Shown here piece by piece: positions 32,316 through 41,177 of a stretch of 64,000 nt of DNA. A model generated the notes under the pieces. The model was given only the letters and a program-made list of their open reading frames with translations. It searched no databases and was not told the origin of the DNA. The stretch lies in contig VXLW01000015.1 in the NCBI GenBank assembly GCA_009841435.1, forward strand, positions 1-64,000. The letters run 5' to 3'. The DNA is from Dehalococcoidia bacterium. GTDB lineage: Bacteria > Chloroflexota > Dehalococcoidia > Tepidiformales > Tepidiformaceae. Every line of letters begins with the position of its first letter. Within the stretch, counting starts at the first letter, position 1. The translations under genes were made by a program, and so were the position numbers.

Positions 32316-33746
32316 TCAGGCCTCGGCTGGAGCCTCCTCCGGCTCCGGAGGCGGCGGCGACTCAGGCAGCGAGAAGTCGTCGGGCATGAGGACGAACTCG
32401 GGGTAGGCCTCGATGCCAAGCTCGCCCGCATCCTGACCGAGCTGCTCCACCTCTGGGGAGACGCGCGCCTGGACGGTCATCGCCAGCCCCTTCCAGAGGA
32501 CGAACGAGACCGTGAACACAAACGCTCCGATGGCGGCGACGCCCGCGATCTGGGCGCCGAAGTCGCCCCCGGCGGCGATACAGACGGCGAGCGTGCCCCA
32601 GATGCCGGCGAAGAGGTGGGCGGGGACGGCGCCGACAACATCGTCGAGCTTGAGCTTCTCCAGCCCCTTGATTCCGAGCGTGCAGATGACGCCGCCGATG
32701 GCACCGATGACGATGGCCCACCAGTGCTCGGTCATTGTGGGGCCGGCGGTGATGGAGACGAGCCCGGCGATGGCGCCGTTCAGGCCTGTGATCAGGTCGA
32801 TGCGCCCGAAGACAAACCGCGAGAGAGCGAGGGCGGCCATGACGCCGGCGGCGGCGGCGAGGTTCGTGTTGACGAGCACGTGGCTCATGGAAACGGCGTC
32901 GAGCGTGCTGGCAAGCGCCAACTGGGAGCCGCCGTTGAAGCCGAACCACCCCAGCCAGAGGATGAAGACGCCAAGGGTGACGACAAGCACGTTCGAGGGT
33001 GGCGTTGGCCTGACGGCGCCGTCGGCGCGGAACTTTCCGAGCCGCGGACCGACGACGAGGATGCCGGCGAGCGCGGCCCAGCCGCCCACGCCGTGCACGA
33101 TGGTGGAGCCGGCGAAGTCCTGGAAGCCGAGCTCGGCGAGCCAGCCGCCGCCCCACGTCCAGGCGCCGACGATCGGGTAGATGACGGCCGTTAGGGCCAG
33201 CGTGAAGAAGAAGAACGGCCACATCTTGACCCGTTCGGCCAGGGCGCCCGAGACGATCGAGGCGGCGGTGGCCACGAAGACCATCTGGAAGAACCAGTCG
33301 GACATGGTGGCGTAGGACTCATCGGCGAGGACGGCTTCGGCAGTGCCCTCACCTTCGATGAGGGCGAGCTCAACGTCGGAGGCCTCGTAGAGGAGGTTGA
33401 AGGAGCCGATGAAGTCGCCGACGACATCGACGTACATGAGGTTGTAGCCGATGACGAAATAGGCGAGGCCGGCGATCGAGTAGATGCCGATGTTCTTCAG
33501 GCAGATCATCGAGGCGTTCTTGGTGCGGACGGAGCCAGACTCGAGCATCGTGAATCCGGCGCACATCCACATCACGAGCGCGCCCCAGATGAGGAAGGCG
33601 AAGGTGTTCAGGACGAACTCGGTTTCGCCATCGACCGCGGCAGCTTCGGCAATGGCGGGGCGGCCGAGGAAGATGGCGGCCGCTCCGATGGCGGTTATTG
33701 CGAGGATGATCGCGGGACGGCGATAGGGACGGAGTTTCGCGACCAT
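32316..33746 (-). CDS. amt: Ammonium transporter (Amt family)
   Basis: A 476-residue Amt/Rh channel conducting ammonium or ammonia into the cell. After an N-terminal signal-like helix it has about eleven membrane spans. Family landmarks visible are DSYATMSDWFFQMVFVATAASIVSGALAERV (extracellular binding region), GSTIVHGVGGWAAL (first twin His region) and VGAVPAHLFAGIWGTLAV (second His). The C-terminal tail is acidic and Pro-rich (ESPPPPEPEEAPAEA). No GlnK gene is adjacent. An imperfect inverted repeat with a CACGTC/GACGTG core lies at 33756-33783, just upstream. Confidence 0.95.
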   Translation of the reverse strand: MVAKLRPYRRPAIILAITAIGAAAIFLGRPAIAEAAAVDGETEFVLNTFAFLIWGALVMWMCAGFTMLESGSVRTKNASMICLKNIGIYSIAGLAYFVIGYNLMYVDVVGDFIGSFNLLYEASDVELALIEGEGTAEAVLADESYATMSDWFFQMVFVATAASIVSGALAERVKMWPFFFFTLALTAVIYPIVGAWTWGGGWLAELGFQDFAGSTIVHGVGGWAALAGILVVGPRLGKFRADGAVRPTPPSNVLVVTLGVFILWLGWFGFNGGSQLALASTLDAVSMSHVLVNTNLAAAAGVMAALALSRFVFGRIDLITGLNGAIAGLVSITAGPTMTEHWWAIVIGAIGGVICTLGIKGLEKLKLDDVVGAVPAHLFAGIWGTLAVCIAAGGDFGAQIAGVAAIGAFVFTVSFVLWKGLAMTVQARVSPEVEQLGQDAGELGIEAYPEFVLMPDDFSLPESPPPPEPEEAPAEA

Positions 33747-33755
33747 TCGCAGGCC

Positions 33756-33783
33756 TCCCAGACACGTCGGAGACGTGCCGGGA
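33756..33783. promoter_or_regulatory. Inverted repeat upstream of the ammonium transporter
   Basis: TCCC-AGA-CACGTC-GGA-GACGTG-CC-GGGA: a perfect 6-bp core with 3-nt loop and a near-symmetrical outer 4-bp arm, 9-37 bases upstream of the ATG. It may be an operator or leader hairpin. No other feature is visible in the 146-base gap 33747-33892. Confidence 0.3.
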
Positions 33784-33892
33784 GCCTACACGAACGGGAA
33801 TAGCCCGGGAGTGACCCCGCTCACGCCCTGGCCGTGCCCGGAAAGAGCGTCCCGCGGCCGGGCCAGGAGGGGCCGGAAGCGAGCGCCGGCGG

Positions 33893-35416
33893 CTAGCGCG
33901 GGTTCCGCACCGCCAGGTGGCGGTTACCTTCGTAGCGGCCGGCCTGGACTTCCCAGATGCCCCTCGCCGGTCGCTGCGGCGGTGTCTCGAAGAACGGGCG
34001 GACGTGGTCCTGCATCAGCTGTTCGACCACCCCTGCATAGGAGGGATCCGCAACGACGTTCCAGTTCTCGTCGGGATCCTCCTGGAAGTCGAAGAGCTGT
34101 ACGGGCTCCTGCGTGTCCTCGAAGACGACGAGCTTATAGCGGTCGGTCGCGAACATGCCAAACCCGTAGTTCTCGCTGTGGGCGACATCGCGGGTGGGGC
34201 CGGCGCCGCTGCCGTCGACGTGGCCGACAAGCGAATTGCCCTCGTTGCCCGGGAGGGGCGCAATGCCCGTCAGGGCCTCGATGGTGGCGGTCACGTCCAC
34301 GTGCTCGACGATGCCGTCGACGGTGCAGGCCTCCATGCCGGCGGGTGGCCGAATGATGAGGGGCACGGTTGCCGACTGCTCGTAGAACAGCATCTTCCAG
34401 AGCATCCAGTGGTCGCCCATCATCTCGCCGTGGTCCGCCGTGTAGATGATCCAGGTGTTGTCGAGGATGCCCTTGCGCTCGAGGGCCTCGACGATCTGCC
34501 CGACCTGGTCGTCTATGGCGGTGATGTTAGCGTAGTAGTAGCGCGTGAGCAGCTCGACGATGTCGTCGGTGAGCCCCTCCCACTGGGCCGTGGTCTGGAG
34601 CCAGCGCATGAGGGTGTGGAGCGGTCCCGACTCGGGCACCTGGGGGGGAATGCGCTCCCCGACGGGGATCTCGACCCGGCGGTAGAGGTCGACGTAGTCG
34701 CTCGGGGCGTCGTGCGGCTCGTGCGGCCCGGGGAACCCGACCCACTGGAAGAACGGCTGGTCACCGTCGTACCCGTCGATCCAGTCGACAACCTGCTGCC
34801 CGGTCCAGGTATCGAGGTAGGCGTCGTTTGGCAGGGGCGTTGACTCGGGGAACCACATGGGCAGTCCGAGGTGGTCGCGCGTCTTCTTGGGGTAGGCGCG
34901 CAGGTGGAACCACTCCCCGTACATTTCGAAGAGGTCCCGTTCCTTCAGGTGGTCGACGTACTCGCAGTCGAGGCCCATGACGCCATTCTTCTCCGGCCCC
35001 GGGTGCGGCTCATCGAAGCCGACCGCTCGATAGCGCGCCGTCACACTCGGGTCGGACACCATGTCCGGCCTTCCGCAGACGAGCGTCTCGTCGGCGAAGA
35101 GGTGCATCTTGCCGATGCAGCTCGTGTAGTAGCCGGCCTGCTGGAGGTGCTGGGCGAGGTTGGGGATGTCCTGGGTCATGTCCCAGTCGTTCTCGAACAC
35201 GCCATGGTCGCGGACATACCGCCCCGTCAGCAGCGACCAGCGGGCGGGCATGCAGAGCGGCCCTTGGCAGAAGGCCCGGCCGAAACGCGCGCCCTCGGCC
35301 GCGAGGCGGTCGATGTTGGGCGTGCGGATGATGTCGTTGCCGTAGCAGCCCAGCGCGTCGGCGCGGTGCTGGTCGGCCATGATGACGACGATGTTGGGCC
35401 GGGAGTCAGCAGGCAT
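33893..35416 (-). CDS. Type I sulfatase (507 residues)
   Basis: Sulfate ester hydrolase of the alkaline phosphatase fold. The formylglycine site is Cys55 in CMPAR (CxPxR), which must be oxidised by the formylglycine-generating enzyme encoded at 39153. Metal ligands DQ at 15-16 in IMADQHRAD and the later TADHGEMMGDH are in place. No signal peptide is seen, so the enzyme may act inside the cell. It lies 48 bases after the DppC-like permease on the same strand, suggesting co-expression with a solute importer. The natural sulfated substrate is unknown. Confidence 0.9.
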   Translation of the reverse strand: MPADSRPNIVVIMADQHRADALGCYGNDIIRTPNIDRLAAEGARFGRAFCQGPLCMPARWSLLTGRYVRDHGVFENDWDMTQDIPNLAQHLQQAGYYTSCIGKMHLFADETLVCGRPDMVSDPSVTARYRAVGFDEPHPGPEKNGVMGLDCEYVDHLKERDLFEMYGEWFHLRAYPKKTRDHLGLPMWFPESTPLPNDAYLDTWTGQQVVDWIDGYDGDQPFFQWVGFPGPHEPHDAPSDYVDLYRRVEIPVGERIPPQVPESGPLHTLMRWLQTTAQWEGLTDDIVELLTRYYYANITAIDDQVGQIVEALERKGILDNTWIIYTADHGEMMGDHWMLWKMLFYEQSATVPLIIRPPAGMEACTVDGIVEHVDVTATIEALTGIAPLPGNEGNSLVGHVDGSGAGPTRDVAHSENYGFGMFATDRYKLVVFEDTQEPVQLFDFQEDPDENWNVVADPSYAGVVEQLMQDHVRPFFETPPQRPARGIWEVQAGRYEGNRHLAVRNPR

Positions 35417-35464
35417 GGGGTGTTCCTCCTGGGGTGTGCGGGCGCTCCATCGGCATGATGGCCG

Positions 35465-36367
35465 TCATCGACGCCTCTGGTAGGGGCTCGATGCTTCGTT
35501 GATCGCGTCGGAGAGGAGGTTGAGACAGAAGAGGAGGAGAGCGAAGACGGCCCCCGGGCAGACGGCGTACCACCAGGCCTCGCGCAGGTACTGGCGGCTG
35601 ACGTTGAGGAGGCCGCCCAACGACGGCGCGGGGGGATTGTCGCCCAGGCCGAGGAAGCTGAGGGCGGCGGTGATGAGCACGGCCACGGCCATCAGCAGGG
35701 CCATCTGGGTGAGGAGTGGCGGGAAGGCGTTGATGGCGATGTGGCGGAAGATGATGCGCACTGGACGGGCGCCCAGCGCCTGCGACGCGAGCACATAGTC
35801 CTTGTTCTTCTCGGCGAGCATCTGGGCGCGGGCCAGCCTCGCGAAGGCGGGGATGGTGAAGAACGCGATCGCGATCCCGATGCTCCGTACACCGGGCCCG
35901 AGGATGTTGAGGATGGCCAGAGCGGCGATGAGGCCGGGAAACGCCAGCAAGGCATCGACGAGGCGCATGGCCGCGGCTTCGAGAATCCCGCCGATGAAGC
36001 CGGCAAGGAAGCCGATCGTCACACCGATGGACGTACCGACGGCGACGCTGATGAGGCTCACGGCCAGGGATGCTCGCAAGCCGAAGAGGGTGCGGGAGAA
36101 CAGGTCGCGGCGGAGCTCGTCCGTGCCGAACCAGTTCTCGGTCGAGGGACTGAGGAATCGCCCGGCGGAATCCTGCGCGATGGGGTCGTGTTGAGCGATG
36201 ACCGGAGCGCCCACGGCCCCAACGACCAGCAGGACAAGCCCGAGGATCGCGACCATGCCCTGGGGGTTGCGGATGATCCCGTTGATGGTCGAGAAGAGCA
36301 GCGACTCGCGGGTCTTGCGCCCCCACCACGAGAGCTGGACCTCGGTGTCCAACGTGACCGCGCTCAT
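35465..36367 (-). CDS. Peptide/nickel-type ABC permease (DppC family)
   Basis: A 300-residue inner-membrane permease with an N-terminal helix and about five further spans. The ENWFGTDELRRDLFSRTLFGLRAS segment and the EAA-type loop ALGARPVRIIFRHI are DppC hallmarks. It pairs with the DppB-like permease directly upstream (4-base overlap) and the lipoprotein binding protein. No ATPase gene (DppD/F type) is found nearby. Substrate unknown; proximity to a sulfatase suggests a sulfated or peptide-like compound (inference). Confidence 0.92.
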   Translation of the reverse strand: MSAVTLDTEVQLSWWGRKTRESLLFSTINGIIRNPQGMVAILGLVLLVVGAVGAPVIAQHDPIAQDSAGRFLSPSTENWFGTDELRRDLFSRTLFGLRASLAVSLISVAVGTSIGVTIGFLAGFIGGILEAAAMRLVDALLAFPGLIAALAILNILGPGVRSIGIAIAFFTIPAFARLARAQMLAEKNKDYVLASQALGARPVRIIFRHIAINAFPPLLTQMALLMAVAVLITAALSFLGLGDNPPAPSLGGLLNVSRQYLREAWWYAVCPGAVFALLLFCLNLLSDAINEASSPYQRRR

Positions 36368-37308
36368 CGTCCGCGCACCCGGGGATCGAGGAAGCCGTAG
36401 GCGATATCGGCAGCCAGGTTGGCCCCGATGAAGACCGTCACGAGGATGATGAGGGTGCTCTGGACGACGAGGTAGTCGCGCGCCTGGATGGCGTTCACAA
36501 CCAGGCGGCCGAGACCGGGGCGGGTGAACACCTGCTCGACGATGACGGCCCCCACGAGCAGCCCGCCAACCTGGAGCGCCATGACCGTGACGACGGGGAT
36601 CATCGAATTGCGGAGGGCGTGGCGGACGACGACGCGGCTCTCGGCCAGCCCCTTCGCACGGGCCGTACGCACGTAGTCGTTCCCCATCACCTCCGCGATC
36701 GTCGTGCGCGTGTAGCGGGCAAGAACGGCGGCCACACCCACCCCCGTTGCGACTGCTGGCAGGGCGAGGTGACGGAGCGACTCGACGGGATCATCGAGGA
36801 TGGATACCGCGCCGAACACCGGGAACCAGTCGAGCCTGACGCTGAAGACCCAGAGCATGATGATGCCGAGAAGGAAACCGGGGATGCCGATGGCCACGAG
36901 CGTGAAGCCCGAGAGCGTCCAGTCCCATCCCGAACGGGGACGGATACCTCCCAGGATCCCGAGGGGAATGCCGACCACGACGGCGACCAGATAGGCAGCC
37001 ACCGCAAGCTCGACCGTGGGCGGGATGGCGGTGCGCAGCATCCTGCTGACGGGCAGGCCACGGGCGAAGGAAACGCCGAGGTCTCCCTGGAAGATGTCCC
37101 CGAGCCAGCTAACGTACTGCTCGGGGAGGGAGTCGTTCAGGCCGAGCTGCTCACGGATCCTGGCGACGTCTTCGTCGGTGCCGTCCTGGCCCGCGAGCAA
37201 CTCGGCAGGATCCCCCGGCACAAGCCGGAGCATCAGGAAGACCGCGATGCTCGCCAGAACGAGGACGGGTATCGCCTGCAGGAAGCGGGCGAAGACGTAC
37301 GCGAGCAA
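36364..37308 (-). CDS. Peptide/nickel-type ABC permease (DppB family)
   Basis: A 314-residue permease with the DppB opening FARFLQAIPVLVLASIAVFLM, the large periplasmic loop containing PGDPAELL, and the EAA loop ending RTARAKGLAESRVVVRHALRN. The start is TTG, three bases after the TAA of the binding protein gene and in the same reading frame. So translation may depend on termination-reinitiation at the upstream stop. The stop overlaps the DppC start. Confidence 0.92.
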   Translation of the reverse strand: MLAYVFARFLQAIPVLVLASIAVFLMLRLVPGDPAELLAGQDGTDEDVARIREQLGLNDSLPEQYVSWLGDIFQGDLGVSFARGLPVSRMLRTAIPPTVELAVAAYLVAVVVGIPLGILGGIRPRSGWDWTLSGFTLVAIGIPGFLLGIIMLWVFSVRLDWFPVFGAVSILDDPVESLRHLALPAVATGVGVAAVLARYTRTTIAEVMGNDYVRTARAKGLAESRVVVRHALRNSMIPVVTVMALQVGGLLVGAVIVEQVFTRPGLGRLVVNAIQARDYLVVQSTLIILVTVFIGANLAADIAYGFLDPRVRGR

Positions 37309-37311
37309 GAG

Positions 37312-39039
37312 TTACGCCTCGAGCCAGACCTTCGCCAGGTTCGGCTGCTCGAAGATCGTGACGAAGTGCTCGTCGTAGCCCTTCACGTTGGCGTTGGCCA
37401 CCTCGATTCGCTGGTTGGTATGCACGGGCAGGAGCCAGGGATCCTCGAGCCACATCCGGTTGAAGCGGGCGTACTGCTCCTTCGCCTCCTCGCCGAGCGG
37501 GTCCAGCCGCTCGAGGTTGGCGATGATGTCGAGGTACGTCTCCGTCTCGTAGTAGCTCGGGTTGCCCAGGCGGTACGGGAAGGTCTGCTGCATGGTGGTG
37601 AGCGGCGAGAGGTTCGAGAACTTGTGGGGGGCGACCCACAGGTCGACGAATCCGCGCTGCCGCAGCTTGCCTACCCAGACGCCGATCTCCTGGGTGACGA
37701 TCTCGACCTCGACGCCGATGTCGGCGAAGTTGCTCTTCAGGATCTCCGCGGTCACTTCCGTGCCGGGGATCGGCTCGATCATCAAGGGCGAGTCCTGCGA
37801 CCAGCCCGCTTCCGCGAGGAGGGCGCGCGCGCGGTCGGGCTCGTAGAGCTCGCTCTCGAGGTCGGGGTCGAAGGCGGGTGAGGAGCTCGGCCACGGCTGG
37901 GCGGTGAGGTCGCCGAAACCCTCCCGCAGCTCCTCCGTCATGCGCCGCCGGTCGATGGCGTAGAGGAGGGCCTGGCGCACGCGCGGGTCCACCAGCTTGG
38001 GGCTGTTGGTCACACAGCCGACGTAGACGATTCCGGCCTTCGGGGCGAGGAAGCCCTGCCCCGTGCGTCTGGCGACCGTGGGCGACACGCCGAGCGACCA
38101 GTCGATGTCGCCTGCTTCGAGGGCCAGCCCCAGGGATTCCGTGTCGGGGAAGTTCTGGAGCTCGATGCGATCGACGTAGGGACCGCCCTCGACGGCGGAC
38201 TGATGCCAGTTGCGGTTAGCCACGAAGCTGGCGCCAACGTCCGGGGTCCACTGCTCGAAGGCGAAGGGGCCGGTGCCCTGGATGTTCTGGCCTTCCTGCA
38301 GCTCGCGGTAGGTGCCCTTCTTCGTGACCAGGAGCTGGGCGAAGAAGTCGGTCATGTTCGGGCGGGGCTTGTCGAACTCGAACTCCATCGTGCGCGAGTC
38401 GATCGCCTCCCAACGCGTGAGCGTCACTGCGAACGAGCTGATCTGGAAACGCCCTGCGATGCCCCACGGCTCCGGGTCGAGCATCACCTCGATGCCGTGG
38501 AACACATCCTCGGGGGTGACGGGCGAGCCGTCGTGGAACTCGAGATCGGGCTTCAGGGTGACCGTCAGCTTGCTGCGGTCGTCGTTGTACTCGAAGCGCT
38601 CCGCCAGGACGGGGAACGGATCGAGGCTGTCCCGGTAGCGGACGAGCGGCTCGAGGACGGAGAAGTAGGGCTCGTTCTCCCAGGTAAAGGAGAAGGGGAA
38701 GCCCGTGTTCCAGATGAACGTCGGAGCGGAACCGCGCAGCGTTCCGCCGGTCTGGGGGCCGCCCTCGGCGGGGGCTTCCGTGGCCGCGGCCTCGGTCGCA
38801 GCTGCTTCCGTAGCCGCTGCTTCGGTCGCGGCTGCCTCGGTTGCGGCAGCTTCGGTCGCGGCTGCCTCAGTGGCAGCAGCCTCGGTGGCCGCTGCGCGGG
38901 TGGCGGCCGGTGCGGGCGCCTCGTCGTCGTCGTCGTCGCCGCAGCCCACCAGGGCCGCTGCCCCGATGCCTGCCGCGGCAGCACCGCTGCCGGCCAGCAA
39001 GGCCCGGCGGCTAATCCTTCGATCCTTCAGAGATGTCAT
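37312..39039 (-). CDS. ABC transporter substrate-binding lipoprotein (family 5)
   Basis: A 575-residue SBP_bac_5 protein that delivers peptides, oligosaccharides or metal complexes to the downstream permeases. The N-terminus has a twin-Arg motif (SRRALLAG) and a lipobox ending at Cys33, so it may be exported folded by Tat and lipidated. A tether follows, with nine 15-base repeats encoding ATEAA (residues about 45-90). The binding domain starts at about residue 105. GGGAGGGGAAC before the ATG is a strong ribosome-binding site; I rejected an upstream in-frame start at 39075. Confidence 0.92.
   Translation of the reverse strand: MTSLKDRRISRRALLAGSGAAAAGIGAAALVGCGDDDDDEAPAPAATRAAATEAAATEAAATEAAATEAAATEAAATEAAATEAAATEAPAEGGPQTGGTLRGSAPTFIWNTGFPFSFTWENEPYFSVLEPLVRYRDSLDPFPVLAERFEYNDDRSKLTVTLKPDLEFHDGSPVTPEDVFHGIEVMLDPEPWGIAGRFQISSFAVTLTRWEAIDSRTMEFEFDKPRPNMTDFFAQLLVTKKGTYRELQEGQNIQGTGPFAFEQWTPDVGASFVANRNWHQSAVEGGPYVDRIELQNFPDTESLGLALEAGDIDWSLGVSPTVARRTGQGFLAPKAGIVYVGCVTNSPKLVDPRVRQALLYAIDRRRMTEELREGFGDLTAQPWPSSSPAFDPDLESELYEPDRARALLAEAGWSQDSPLMIEPIPGTEVTAEILKSNFADIGVEVEIVTQEIGVWVGKLRQRGFVDLWVAPHKFSNLSPLTTMQQTFPYRLGNPSYYETETYLDIIANLERLDPLGEEAKEQYARFNRMWLEDPWLLPVHTNQRIEVANANVKGYDEHFVTIFEQPNLAKVWLEA
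38774..38908 (-). repeat. Nine 15-bp tandem repeats (lipoprotein tether)
   Basis: Nine degenerate copies of a 15-base unit (plus-strand pattern GCYTCSGTSGCSGCN) encode eight ATEAA units and one ATRAA. Third-position differences show they are not freshly duplicated. This is a flexible linker between lipid anchor and binding domain; copy number could vary between strains. Confidence 0.9.
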
Positions 39040-39152
39040 GAGTGTTCCCCTCCCGCAGGCGAACGCCTGCTCCAACTCCTCGGTTCCAGCATTCCTTGAC
39101 TGGGAATGTGGAGTGGCGGGATTCTACGACACAAGCGCCCCATGCGGGCGCG

Positions 39153-40181
39153 ATGGAGGCATGGGTGGCACACGAGCCGGGGGATGCCTGCTGCACGCCC
39201 AGCACCACGTCGTGGGCGCCATCCCGCTCGGACTCGGAGCCGGCGGATGCAGCGCAGCCAACCCGGGCCGCGGCAGCGACGGGCGGGATTCAGCCGCTCC
39301 CGGAGCCATCGGTCAACGGCGCCGTTGAACTGCCGGGCGGCTCGTTCCTGATGGGGACGCCCCCCAACGGCGAACCCGACCACGACGGCGAGGGGCCAGT
39401 ACGGGAGGTGACCCTGCGACCTTTCGCGATCGATGCGCACGCCGTTACGAACGCGCAGTTCGCAGCCTTCATCGAGACCACTGGGTACGTGACGGAAGCG
39501 GAGCGGTTCGGGTGGTCGTTCGTCTTCCGGCGGCACCTCTCGCGACAGATGGCGCGGCGCCTGGAGAAGACGAACGCGGTGGTGCAGGCCCCCTGGTGGC
39601 TGGCGGTTCCCGGCGCGCGCTGGGACCTGCCCGAGGGACCCGGACGCGACCTCCGTGGCCGCGAGCAGCATCCGGCCGTGCACGTCTCCTGGAACGACGC
39701 GCAGGCGTACTGCGAGTGGGCGGCGGCGCGTCTCCCGACCGAAGCGGAGTGGGAGTACGCCGCCCGCGGCGGGCTCGAGCAGGCGGTCTACCCGTGGGGC
39801 GACGAGCTCGAGCCTGGTGGGGAGCATCGCTGCAATATCTGGCAGGGCGCCTTCCCCGACCACGACACCGGCGCCGACGGCTTCACCGGAACCTGTCCCG
39901 TCGACAGCTTCGAACCGAACGGCTACGGGCTCTACAACTGCTCCGGGAATGTGTGGGAGTGGACGGCTGACTGGTTCAGCCCCGACTACCACCAGCACGA
40001 AGCAGAGGGGACGCGCGAGAACCCCACGGGCCCGCCCACGGGCACGCATCGCGTCCAGCGGGGCGGCTCGTTCCTCTGCCACGTGTCGTACTGCAACCGC
40101 TACCGGGTGGCGGCGCGCACGGGCAATACCCCCGACTCCTCCACGGCTAACTCGGGCTTCCGCTGCGTCCGCGACCTGTAG
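39153..40181 (+). CDS. Formylglycine-generating enzyme (sulfatase-modifying factor)
   Basis: Oxidises the CxPxR cysteine of sulfatases to formylglycine using O2 and copper. The 342-residue protein has the FGE-sulfatase domain from GGSFLMGTPPNGEPDHDGEGPVR onward. Its C-terminal active site SFLCHVSYCNRYR contains both cysteines of the copper site (about 309 and 314) followed by NTPDSSTANSGFRC. The N-terminal CCTP motif is typical of actinobacterial-type FGEs. I chose ATG 39153 because the longer frame reads into the promoter region shared with the divergent binding protein. Two Cys-type sulfatases flank it. Confidence 0.93.
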   Translation: MEAWVAHEPGDACCTPSTTSWAPSRSDSEPADAAQPTRAAAATGGIQPLPEPSVNGAVELPGGSFLMGTPPNGEPDHDGEGPVREVTLRPFAIDAHAVTNAQFAAFIETTGYVTEAERFGWSFVFRRHLSRQMARRLEKTNAVVQAPWWLAVPGARWDLPEGPGRDLRGREQHPAVHVSWNDAQAYCEWAAARLPTEAEWEYAARGGLEQAVYPWGDELEPGGEHRCNIWQGAFPDHDTGADGFTGTCPVDSFEPNGYGLYNCSGNVWEWTADWFSPDYHQHEAEGTRENPTGPPTGTHRVQRGGSFLCHVSYCNRYRVAARTGNTPDSSTANSGFRCVRDL

Positions 40182-40194
40182 GGGAACGCGGGGC

Positions 40195-41034
40195 CTAGCG
40201 GGCGAACGTATCGACCACGAGCCACGCCACGACCAGCAGCAGCGTCGTCGAGAGGACGCGCAGAATCACGGCGCCGCGGACCCTGGAGGCGACTCGGGCC
40301 CCCGCCTGCGCACCAACGACCGCGCCGATAGCGATGAACCCCGCCTCGGCCAGGTGCTCATCCAGGCGGAAGCCTCCGGTCACGGAGTGGACAACCGTCG
40401 CCTCGAGGGCGATGAGCGCGTAGGCGAACTGGCTGGTTGCCGTGGCGATGTGGACGGGAAAGCGCAGGACGATTGTGAGCAGCGGCACCTGGAGGACACC
40501 GCCGCCCGCCCCCAGCAGCCCGGAGACGAACCCCATTGCTCCGGCGACCGAGAGGCCGTGCCAGAGGCGGAAGGTGTAGAAGAAGTTCTGCCCCTCGCGG
40601 TCGCGGATGCGACGGGAAATGGCCCCGGGGCCCGTGATTGGTTCCCGGAGGCCGGTGGCCTGGCGGCGCAGGATGAGGTGCGTCGCGACGCCCGCCAGCG
40701 CCACGGCGAACACGACGACGAAGACATCGCGCGGGATGATGCCGACGAGGAGCGCGCCGCCCAGAGCGCCCGGGATAGCGGCCAGCGCCCACCAGATGCC
40801 GCTGCGGTAGTCGATGCGCTTCTGGTAGGCGTAGGCGATGGCGCCGGAAGTCGCGTTCGCGAATACCGCCGCGAGCGAGATCGCCGTGACCGTGGCGGGG
40901 TCGCGGTCGGGGTAGACCACCAGCAGGATGGGGACGAGGAGGAAACCCCCTCCGGCGCCGATGATCGCGCCGAAGATGCCCACGCCCAGCCCCAGCAGGA
41001 TGAGCAGGACCGCCTCTAGCACGTCAGGCTCCAC
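40195..41034 (-). CDS. TauE/SafE family sulfite/organosulfonate exporter
   Basis: A 279-residue membrane protein with about eight spans arranged as two repeats. The motif GAIIGAGGGFLLVPILL near residue 24 and GLLGAGGGVLQVPLL near 175 are the duplicated signature of the family. It may export sulfite, sulfate or another sulfur anion released by the adjacent sulfatases (inference from context). It is convergent with the formylglycine-generating enzyme gene and follows the 749-residue sulfatase on the same strand. Confidence 0.9.
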   Translation of the reverse strand: MEPDVLEAVLLILLGLGVGIFGAIIGAGGGFLLVPILLVVYPDRDPATVTAISLAAVFANATSGAIAYAYQKRIDYRSGIWWALAAIPGALGGALLVGIIPRDVFVVVFAVALAGVATHLILRRQATGLREPITGPGAISRRIRDREGQNFFYTFRLWHGLSVAGAMGFVSGLLGAGGGVLQVPLLTIVLRFPVHIATATSQFAYALIALEATVVHSVTGGFRLDEHLAEAGFIAIGAVVGAQAGARVASRVRGAVILRVLSTTLLLVVAWLVVDTFAR

Positions 41035-41177
41035 CTGCCGCGCCGGGCGGCACCGTTGATCGGGCTAGCGCTGGTGATGGCCGGCAAACCCCGAACGCGA
41101 GTCACAGCCGCACGATACGCCCGGCACGGCCGCGGGCCCGCCTCCCGGCGGAGAAGGGACAGCGGCGGCTATCGCCG

